From the NCBI RefSeq assembly GCF_015142735.1, contig NZ_JACSPN010000029.1, positions 12,078 to 49,439 of the forward strand: a stretch of 37,362 nucleotides of DNA. Reading direction: 5' to 3'. The stretch comes from Oerskovia douganii (lineage in GTDB: Bacteria; Actinomycetota; Actinomycetes; Actinomycetales; Cellulomonadaceae). Shown in pieces: positions 31,799 to 37,362 of the stretch. Each line of letters opens with the position of its first letter. Position 1 is the first letter of the stretch. A program made the position numbers and the translations under genes. The notes beneath the pieces are model-generated. The model was not told where the DNA came from, searched no databases, and saw only the letters and a program-made list of their open reading frames with translations.

Positions 31799-32887
31799 CT
31801 AGCCCCTGAAGTGGTCCCAGCCGACGCCGTGCGCCCGCGGCGCGATCCCGTCGACCGTGACCGCAGCCCCTGGTCCGCCCGGGTCCCCGGAGCGGCGCCC
31901 GTCCACGACCCGCCCCACGGCCCGGAACGGCTCCGGCAGCACCGTCCCCGCAGGGAACGTCGCGAGCAGCCCGTGGTCCTCGCCACCCGTCAGGACCCAG
32001 TCCCGGGCCAGCGCGGCGTCCTGCCCGGCCGCCGACACCTCGGTCGCCGACACGTCGGCAGCGGGCCACTCGCCCGCCGGTCGCTCGCCCGACACTGCAC
32101 GCACCGCGGCCGCAGCGGCACCCAGCCGAGCGAGGTCTCCTGCGAACGCGGCCAGGTCGAGGTCGATCCCGACGCCGCTCGCCCGCGCGACGCGACCCGC
32201 GTCCCGCAGCAGCCCGTCGGACAGGTCGAGCATCGCGGTCGCCCCCGCGTCGGCGGCGGCCGGCCCGGCGCCGAGCGGCGGCTCGGGCCGCAGGTACGCG
32301 TCGACCAGCTCCTGGTCGGCGGTACCCAGGTCGTGGTCGAGCAGGGCGAGTCCTGCGGCGGACCAGCCTCGACGCCCGGCGTGCGCGACGACGTCGGACA
32401 CCCGGGCTCCCGAGCGCAGGACCGGCGCCCGCCCGCCCAGGTCCCCGTGGACCGTGACCGCGACGACCACGTCGTCGCCGCTCGACAGGTCTCCCCCGAC
32501 GACGGCGGCGCCGCTCGGCGCGCACGCCGCGGCCAGGCCTCGGGCCAGTCCCGTGACCCACTCGACCGGTAGGTGCCCCGGGATCACGAGCGAGACCACG
32601 AGGGCCGTGGGCCGCGCCCCCATGGCCGCGACGTCGGCGAGGTTCTGCATCGCGGCGCGCCACCCGACGTCGTACCCCGTGGACCACTCTGGACGGAAGT
32701 GGCGGCGCTCGACCAGGACGTCCGTGGAGACCACGAACCGCCCGTCAGGTGCACCGACCACGGCCGCGTCGTCCCCCGGCCCGACGAGCGTGGCCTCGCC
32801 CGTCGGCAGCAGGGGGAAGATCGCCGCGAGCAGCTCCTCCTCCGACGTCTCGCGCACCAGCGCCGGGCCCTCGTTCAGATCGGTCAC
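31799..32887 (-). CDS. thiL: Thiamine-monophosphate kinase
   Basis: 362 residues; phosphorylates thiamine monophosphate to the active cofactor thiamine diphosphate. Motifs of the AIR-synthase/ThiL fold: VGPGDDAAVV (Asp39-Asp40), VVSTDVLVE with RRHFRPEWST, QNLADVAAMGARP (metal-binding Asp in NLAD), AVVGGDLSSGD, MLDLSDGL and TGGEDHGLLATF. Length is somewhat above the usual ~330 owing to Ala-rich inserts. The start is GTG at 32887 with TAAGGT six bases upstream. No TPP riboswitch is seen, as expected for a kinase gene with no leader. Confidence 0.95.
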   Translation of the reverse strand: MTDLNEGPALVRETSEEELLAAIFPLLPTGEATLVGPGDDAAVVGAPDGRFVVSTDVLVERRHFRPEWSTGYDVGWRAAMQNLADVAAMGARPTALVVSLVIPGHLPVEWVTGLARGLAAACAPSGAAVVGGDLSSGDDVVVAVTVHGDLGGRAPVLRSGARVSDVVAHAGRRGWSAAGLALLDHDLGTADQELVDAYLRPEPPLGAGPAAADAGATAMLDLSDGLLRDAGRVARASGVGIDLDLAAFAGDLARLGAAAAAVRAVSGERPAGEWPAADVSATEVSAAGQDAALARDWVLTGGEDHGLLATFPAGTVLPEPFRAVGRVVDGRRSGDPGGPGAAVTVDGIAPRAHGVGWDHFRG

Positions 32888-32893
32888 GGCGCC

Positions 32894-32899
32894 ACCTTA
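32894..32899 (-). promoter_or_regulatory. -10 box, predicted leaderless start of thiL
   Basis: TAAGGT, then GGCGCC, then the GTG at 32887. The divergent promoter of the DUF3515 gene is 30 bases away. Confidence 0.55.
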
Positions 32900-32928
32900 C
32901 GCGGGACCGGGGAGCACGCCGGAGCGGC

Positions 32929-32934
32929 TACCGT
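32929..32934 (+). promoter_or_regulatory. -10 box, predicted leaderless start of the DUF3515 gene
   Basis: TACCGT, then TGGAGG, then the GTG at 32941. TGGAGG touches the start codon with no spacer, so it is unlikely to act as a Shine-Dalgarno site. Confidence 0.55.
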
Positions 32935-32940
32935 TGGAGG

Positions 32941-33432
32941 GTGCTGAACGACCCCCGTACCCCTGCCCGACGCCGGACGCTCACCGGGATCCTGCTGGTC
33001 GCCGTGGCCGCGGGCCTCAGCGCCTGCACGCCCACGATCGGCGTCCCGGTCGCGGAGGACGCCGCGAACCCGAAGTGCGCCGAGGTCGTCCTCGCGGTCC
33101 CCGACGAGCTCGGCGAGCTGCCGAAGATCAAGACCGACAGCCAGGCCACCGCCGCGTGGGGCGAGCCCGGCGCGGCCGTGACGCTGCGCTGCGGCGTGAC
33201 GCCGCCCGAGCCCACCACGGCCTTCTGCCAGAGCGTGTCCAGCACCGCGGGCAGCGTCGACTGGATCGTGACCGACGACGGCAAGGACACCTGGACGTTC
33301 GTGACCTACGGCCGCGACCCCGCGGTCGAGGTCCAGATCTCCCCTGCCGTGAAGAACTCCCAGTCCACGGACTTCGTCTCCGACCTGAACCGCGCGGTGT
33401 CCAAGGTCGAGCAGACGCGCTACTGCATGTAG
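32941..33432 (+). CDS. DUF3515 family lipoprotein
   Basis: 163 residues. An Arg-rich start (PRTPARRRTLTG) and a hydrophobic stretch lead to lipobox LSAC with Cys29. The mature part has four Cys (NPKCAEV, LRCGVT, AFCQSV and the near-terminal YCM) and the segment AWGEPGAAVTLRCGV and DWIVTDDGKDTWTFVTYGRDPAVEV, typical of DUF3515, an actinobacterial family of unknown function found beside thiL and ddl. Its orientation against both neighbours matches the arrangement in mycobacteria as I recall it. Confidence 0.88.
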   Translation: MLNDPRTPARRRTLTGILLVAVAAGLSACTPTIGVPVAEDAANPKCAEVVLAVPDELGELPKIKTDSQATAAWGEPGAAVTLRCGVTPPEPTTAFCQSVSSTAGSVDWIVTDDGKDTWTFVTYGRDPAVEVQISPAVKNSQSTDFVSDLNRAVSKVEQTRYCM

Positions 33433-33471
33433 GTCGGCACAGCGCCCGGGCGAGAGGCCGCAGGACGCGAC

Positions 33472-33518
33472 GACGCGAAGAGCGCGCCGCCCCGTGAGGG
33501 TGGCGCGCTCTTCGCGTC
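33472..33518. terminator. Bidirectional terminator between the DUF3515 gene and ddl
   Basis: A perfect 17-base stem, GACGCGAAGAGCGCGCC (33472-33488) with its complement at 33502-33518, has a 13-base loop. It sits between two convergent genes. Confidence 0.85.
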
Positions 33519-33541
33519 TGCCGGTCCGGTCGGCGGGCCGG

Positions 33542-34681
33542 TCAGCGCAGCCCGGTGGGGCGCTGCAGCGCGAGCTGGATCAGCTCGTCGATCAGCTCGG
33601 CGTACGTGATACCGGACTTCTCCCACATGCGCGGGTACATCGAGAACGGCGTGAAACCCGGCATGGTGTTGATCTCGTTGACGATGACCTGACCGTCGGT
33701 CGTCACGAACACGTCGACGCGGGACAGCCCCTCGGCACCCACCGCCTCGAACGTGCGGACCGCGATGTCGCGGACCTCGTCCACGAGGTGGGGCGGAAGG
33801 TCGGCCGGGCAGCTCAGCTCGACGCCCGCCTCGTCGAGGTACTTGGCCTCGAAGTCGTAGAAGGCGTGGTGCGCGTCCGTGACGACGATCTCACCGGGCA
33901 GCGAGGCGCGCGGGCGCTCGCCCTCGCGGCCCCCGAGGACCGCGCACTCGATCTCCCGGCCCACGACGCCGGCCTCGACCAGGACCTTGGGGTCGTGCTT
34001 GCGCGCCTCGGCGATCGCCGCGGGCAGGTCCGCGAGGTCGTCGACCTTGGTGATCCCCAGGCTCGACCCGGCGCGGGCGGGCTTGACGAAGACGGGAAGC
34101 CCCAGCCCCGCGACGGTCTCCGTCCAGGCGGCGGAGTTGCGGTCCCACTCCCCCGGCCGGATGACCGTGTACGGCGCGATGGGCAGCCCCTGGCCCGCGA
34201 GCACCAGCTTCATGAACTGCTTGTCCATGCCCACGGCGGAGGCCAGCACGCCCGCACCCACGTACGGGACGTCTGCCAGCTCGAGCAGCCCCTGGATCGT
34301 GCCGTCCTCGCCGAACGGGCCGTGCAGCAGCGGGAAGACGACGTCGACCTCGCCCAGCTCGCGCGGGAACTCGCCCGGCTCGAGGACGCGCAGCTCGCGC
34401 TGACCGACCGCGAGCGGCAGCAGGACCTCGCCACCCGTCGCCGTGACCTCGGGCAGGTGCCCCGGTGTGATCTCCCAGCGCGCGGGCTCGTCCGCCGCGA
34501 GGACCCACTGGCCCTCCTTGGTGATACCGACGGGGACGACCTCGTAGCGCTCGCGGTCGATCGCGCGCATCACGCCACCGGCGGTGGCGCACGAGATCAC
34601 GTGCTCTCCGGAGCGTCCCCCGAAGAGGAGGAGGACGCGCGTCTTGCGCGCGGGAGCAATGGGTTCTGGCTGGCTGGACAT
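33542..34681 (-). CDS. ddl: D-alanine--D-alanine ligase
   Basis: 379 residues; makes the D-Ala-D-Ala dipeptide of peptidoglycan precursors with ATP. Seen: VLLLFGGRSGEHVISCATA at the N-terminus, FPLLHGPFGEDGTIQGLLEL, FVKPARAGSSLGITKV (ATP grasp), SRVDVFVTTDGQVIVNEINTMPGFTPFSMYPRMW (metal ligands and the end of the active site). Normal length. The ATG at 34681 is chosen because a -10 box lies eight bases upstream; an upstream in-frame ATG at 34714 lies inside the promoter. It is the target of D-cycloserine in other bacteria. Confidence 0.96.
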   Translation of the reverse strand: MSSQPEPIAPARKTRVLLLFGGRSGEHVISCATAGGVMRAIDRERYEVVPVGITKEGQWVLAADEPARWEITPGHLPEVTATGGEVLLPLAVGQRELRVLEPGEFPRELGEVDVVFPLLHGPFGEDGTIQGLLELADVPYVGAGVLASAVGMDKQFMKLVLAGQGLPIAPYTVIRPGEWDRNSAAWTETVAGLGLPVFVKPARAGSSLGITKVDDLADLPAAIAEARKHDPKVLVEAGVVGREIECAVLGGREGERPRASLPGEIVVTDAHHAFYDFEAKYLDEAGVELSCPADLPPHLVDEVRDIAVRTFEAVGAEGLSRVDVFVTTDGQVIVNEINTMPGFTPFSMYPRMWEKSGITYAELIDELIQLALQRPTGLR

Positions 34682-34689
34682 CGCCGACG

Positions 34690-34695
34690 ACCCTA
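34690..34695 (-). promoter_or_regulatory. -10 box, predicted near-leaderless start of ddl
   Basis: TAGGGT, then eight bases, then the ATG at 34681. No Shine-Dalgarno sequence is seen. Confidence 0.45.
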
Positions 34696-34764
34696 CCGGA
34701 ACCCCGATCGACAACGTGAACAGGACGGGGGCCGCAACGTGCTCCCGGAGTGGAGGACCAGTGA

Positions 34765-34770
34765 TAGAAC
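34765..34770 (+). promoter_or_regulatory. -10 box, predicted leaderless start of the acyl-CoA dehydrogenase-like gene
   Basis: TAGAAC (in GATAGAAC), then GAGGGC, then the ATG at 34777. Confidence 0.4.
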
Positions 34771-34776
34771 GAGGGC

Positions 34777-35949
34777 ATGAGCCTCCCTCTGCTGACCGAC
34801 GACCTGCTCGACCGCATCCGCTCCCGCGCCGCGGGCTACGACCGCGAGAACGTGTTCTTCACCGAGGACCTCGAGGAGCTGACCGCGGCCGGCTACCTCC
34901 AGGCCTTCGTGCCCGCCGCGATGGGCGGACCAGGGCTGGGTCTGCGGGACGTGGCGCACGAGCAGGTCCGCCTCGCGGGTGCGGCCCCTGCGACCGCCCT
35001 CGCGGTCAACATGCACCACGTGTGGACGGGCGTGGCGCGCTACCTGTACGAGCGGGGCGACCACTCGCTCGACTTCGTGCTCGAGGAGGCCGCGCGCGGC
35101 GAGGTCTTCGCGTTCGGGTACTCGGAGCCGGGCAACGACCTGGTGCTGTTCGGGTCGCGGACCCAGGCACGCCCCGACGGCCGGGGCGGCTACTCGTTCC
35201 ACGGCCGGAAGATCTTCACGTCCCTGTCCCCCGCGTGGACGCGGCTGGGTGTGCTCGGGATCGAGACACCTGCCGAGGACGGCTCGGGCCTGGAGGGCGA
35301 GCCACGCCTGGTGCACGCGTTCGTGACGCGCGAGGGCGGCGGCGTCGACGTCCTGGACGACTGGGACACGGTCGGCATGCGCGCGAGCCAGTCCCGCACC
35401 ACGATGCTCGTGGGCGCGCACGCCCCGGCCGACCGCGTGGTCCGGCGCCTGGCCCCGGGGCCGTCGACGGACCCGCTCGTGCTCGCGATCTTCACGACGT
35501 TCGAGGTCCTGCTCGCGTCGGTCTACACGGGCATCGGCAAGCGCGCCCTGGAGCTCGCGGTCGAGAACGCGCACCGGCGCACCTCGATGAAGAACGGCGG
35601 CAGGCCGCTGTCCCAGGACCCCGACATCCGGTGGCGCGTCGCGGACGCGGGCATCGCGATGGACGGGATCTACCCGCAGATCGACCAGCTCGCGGGCGAG
35701 ATCGACGCGCTCGTGGACCGTGGCGCGGGGTGGTTCACGGCCGTCGCGGGGCTCAAGGTGCGGGCCACGGAGACGGCGCGTGTCGTCGTCGACCAGGCGA
35801 TCCGGGTGTCCGGCGGGTCGTCGTACTTCGCGTCCTCCGAGCTGGGGCGCCTGTACCGCGACGTGCTCGCGGGCATCTTCCACCCGTCGGACGACGAGTC
35901 GGCGCACTCGACGTACGCGAGCGCGCTGCTCGGGCCGGTCGAGGACTGA
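34777..35949 (+). CDS. Acyl-CoA dehydrogenase-fold flavoprotein
   Basis: 390 residues with the three-part ACAD fold: helical N-terminal domain (LTAAGYLQAFVPAAMGGPGLG), a middle beta domain (FAFGYSEPGNDLVLF, YSFHGRKIFTSLSPAW, DTVGMRASQSRTTMLV) and a C-terminal helical domain (ASVYTGIGKRALELAVENAHRR, QAIRVSGGSSYFASSELGRLYRDVLAGIFHPS). In true acyl-CoA dehydrogenases a catalytic Glu follows in a YEGT-type motif; here the sequence is IFHPSDDESAHSTY, so that acid is not at the usual place. It may be an oxidase, monooxygenase or a dehydrogenase with the base elsewhere. Substrate unknown. Confidence 0.85.
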   Translation: MSLPLLTDDLLDRIRSRAAGYDRENVFFTEDLEELTAAGYLQAFVPAAMGGPGLGLRDVAHEQVRLAGAAPATALAVNMHHVWTGVARYLYERGDHSLDFVLEEAARGEVFAFGYSEPGNDLVLFGSRTQARPDGRGGYSFHGRKIFTSLSPAWTRLGVLGIETPAEDGSGLEGEPRLVHAFVTREGGGVDVLDDWDTVGMRASQSRTTMLVGAHAPADRVVRRLAPGPSTDPLVLAIFTTFEVLLASVYTGIGKRALELAVENAHRRTSMKNGGRPLSQDPDIRWRVADAGIAMDGIYPQIDQLAGEIDALVDRGAGWFTAVAGLKVRATETARVVVDQAIRVSGGSSYFASSELGRLYRDVLAGIFHPSDDESAHSTYASALLGPVED

Positions 35950-36096
35950 CGCCGGAGCAGCCCCCGGGCGTGCGGCTCAGGTCGCGCGCGGTCGGCGCGC
36001 CACGGCCCGGGCCGCACGCTCGGCGCACCAGCACGCCGGCGCGCCGCGACCGGCCCGCATACCGGTTGCCCGCGGCGCCCGTCCGGTCGCCGGGCG

Positions 36097-36102
36097 TAAC
36101 CT
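36097..36102 (+). promoter_or_regulatory. -10 box, predicted leaderless start of the PLP enzyme gene
   Basis: TAACCT, then CACCCCC, then the ATG at 36110. No Shine-Dalgarno sequence is seen. Confidence 0.5.
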
Positions 36103-36109
36103 CACCCCC

Positions 36110-37291
36110 ATGACGACCGAGCCGACAGGGCCGACAGCGCCCTCCGCCCACCGTGCCGCACCGCTGTCCCCGGCCACGCTCGCGGTCTCGGCGGGGCGCC
36201 CGCCGCGCGAGCAGGGCGGTCCGGTCAACCCGCCCGTCGTGCTGTCCTCGACGTACGTCTCGCGCGGGGTGCAGCAGCCGGGTGAGCTCCTCTACACGCG
36301 CATGGACACCGAGACGTGGCACCCGTTCGAGGAAGCCCTGGCGGCCCTGGAGGGCGCTGCGGAGCCGGGCGTCGTGTTCAGCAGCGGCATGGCGGCGATC
36401 GCGGCGGTCTACTCGTTCGTCCCCGCAGGCGGCAAGGTCGTCCTGCCCCGGCACGCCTACCAGGTGACCCTGGGGTTCGCCGACGACCTCGCGACGCGCC
36501 TCGGCGTCGAGGTCGTCCGGGTCGACGTGGCCGACACCGACCAGGTGCTCGCCGCGATCGACGGGGCGGACCTGCTCCTGCTCGAGTCGCCGACCAACCC
36601 GATGCTCGAGGTCGCCGACCTCCCGGTCCTCCTCGCCGCGGCCCGACGGCGTGGCGTGCTGACCGCGGTCGACAACACCTTCGCGACCCCGCTCGGCCAG
36701 CAGCCGCTCGTCCTGGGGGCGGACGTCGTCGTGCACTCGGTCACCAAGTACCTGGCGGGGCACTCCGACGTCGTCCTCGGGGCCGTCGTCACGAGCGATC
36801 CCACGCTGGCCGCGCGGGTGCGCGCGTACCGGACGCTGCACGGCGCGATCGCAGGGCCGTGGGAGGTGTGGCTCGCGCTGCGCGGGCTGCGGACCCTCGC
36901 GCTGCGGGTTGAGCGCTCGCAGGCGAGCGCCGCGGAGATCGCCCGGCGTCTGGCCGGGCACCCGCTCGTCGAGGAGGTCCGTCACCCGAGCCTGCCGACC
37001 GACCCGGGGCACGAGCGCGCGGCCCGCACCATGACGGGCTTCGGGGCGATCATCGGGCTGCGTCCGCGCGGCGGGCGCGAGGCCGCCGACGCGCTCGTCG
37101 AGGCCGTCGGGCTGTGGGTCCCCGCGACGAGCCTGGGCGGCGTCGAGTCCAGCCTGGAGCGGCGGCGGCGGTTCGCGACCGAGTCGCACACGGTCCCCGA
37201 GGACCTGCTGCGCCTGAGCGTCGGCATCGAGGACGTCGAGGACCTGTGGGCGGACCTCGACCGGGCCCTGCGCGCCACGGTCGGGGACTAG
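36110..37291 (+). CDS. Cys/Met-metabolism PLP-dependent enzyme (cystathionine gamma-lyase/synthase-like)
   Basis: 393 residues of the fold-type I transsulfuration family. Lys213 in HSVTKYLAGHSDVVLGA should bind PLP, Asp188 (AVDNTFATP) pairs with the pyridine nitrogen, and Tyr62/Arg64 (LLYTRMD) contact the phosphate from the neighbouring subunit. Also present: FSSGMAAIAAV, LLLESPTNPMLEV and SLGGVESSLE. The common YxRxGNPT motif is replaced by YTRMDTETW, which marks a subfamily. Whether it is a synthase, gamma-lyase or beta-lyase cannot be told. Single gene, started at the ATG behind the -10 box. Confidence 0.88.
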   Translation: MTTEPTGPTAPSAHRAAPLSPATLAVSAGRPPREQGGPVNPPVVLSSTYVSRGVQQPGELLYTRMDTETWHPFEEALAALEGAAEPGVVFSSGMAAIAAVYSFVPAGGKVVLPRHAYQVTLGFADDLATRLGVEVVRVDVADTDQVLAAIDGADLLLLESPTNPMLEVADLPVLLAAARRRGVLTAVDNTFATPLGQQPLVLGADVVVHSVTKYLAGHSDVVLGAVVTSDPTLAARVRAYRTLHGAIAGPWEVWLALRGLRTLALRVERSQASAAEIARRLAGHPLVEEVRHPSLPTDPGHERAARTMTGFGAIIGLRPRGGREAADALVEAVGLWVPATSLGGVESSLERRRRFATESHTVPEDLLRLSVGIEDVEDLWADLDRALRATVGD

Positions 37292-37298
37292 CTGTTCT

Positions 37299-37319
37299 GT
37301 GTCATGACGTTGGTGACAC
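37299..37319 (+). terminator. Weak hairpin after the PLP enzyme gene
   Basis: GTGTCA (37299-37304) pairs with TGACAC (37314-37319) around 9 bases. There is no T-run. The last 70 bases of the window hold nothing else I can support. Confidence 0.25.
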
Positions 37320-37362
37320 CTGCGTGGAGGCGTGAGGCTGGGGGTTGGTTCCTGGCCGCAGT

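Noticed and set aside
35950-36109. Possible small gene between the ACAD-like gene and the PLP enzyme gene
   Set aside because: The region has no start with a signal and only shadow frames; the -10 box at 36097 serves the PLP enzyme.

Overview
The window is ordinary chromosomal DNA of a very GC-rich actinobacterium. GTG starts are frequent, GC sits at third codon positions, and the gene blocks are those of Actinomycetota: yceD-rpmF-rnc-mutM with a sepIVA-like gene, rpmB next to a DAK2 gene and recG, and ddl / DUF3515 / thiL. Gene content and style suggest Micrococcales, perhaps near Cellulomonas or Cellulosimicrobium. That placement is inference and was not tested. I see no prophage, insertion sequence, CRISPR array, rRNA or plasmid backbone.

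Layout. 1-1.5 kb: two identical tRNA-Lys(CTT) genes, a GroES-fold protein, the peroxiredoxin Bcp and tRNA-Leu(TAG). 1.5-3.3 kb: a small lipoprotein, a protein-isoaspartate methyltransferase and thymidine kinase. 3.4-7.2 kb: a 1280-residue RNase E/G with a very long disordered N-terminus. 7.2-14.1 kb: a 510-base divergent control region with a Rex-type operator, then cydA-cydB-cydD-cydC (cytochrome bd oxidase and its assembly transporter). 14.2-17.7 kb: a tightly coupled trio of amino-acid permease, unknown single-span membrane protein and M20 dipeptidase. 17.9-18.9 kb: a 2-hydroxyacid dehydrogenase behind two perfect palindromes. 19.0-22.8 kb: coaD-sepIVA and yceD-rpmF-rnc-mutM on the minus strand. 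22.9-28.6 kb: a GNAT protein, then DAK2-recG and rsmD on the minus strand. 28.9 kb: rpmB. 29.2-31.7 kb: a small accessory-looking islet with an XRE-cupin regulator, a divergent thioredoxin-reductase-like flavoprotein with a CPYC pair, and a GNAT acetyltransferase. 31.8-34.7 kb: thiL, a DUF3515 lipoprotein and ddl. 34.8-37.3 kb: an acyl-CoA-dehydrogenase-fold protein and a Cys/Met-metabolism PLP enzyme.

Theme. Most of the window is translation, RNA processing, DNA repair, cofactor and cell-wall housekeeping. The clearest regulated unit is cydABDC, where the Rex-type site should link high-affinity respiration to the NADH/NAD+ ratio. The most distinctive regulatory trait is that about a dozen genes have a TANNNT-like -10 box 6-8 bases before the start codon, which predicts leaderless mRNAs. 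The best candidates for new biology are the XRE-cupin/flavoprotein pair, the unknown membrane protein between permease and peptidase, the arginine-rich motif repeats of RNase E, and the twin palindromes before the dehydrogenase. Nothing here is plainly a new multi-gene defence or mobile system.
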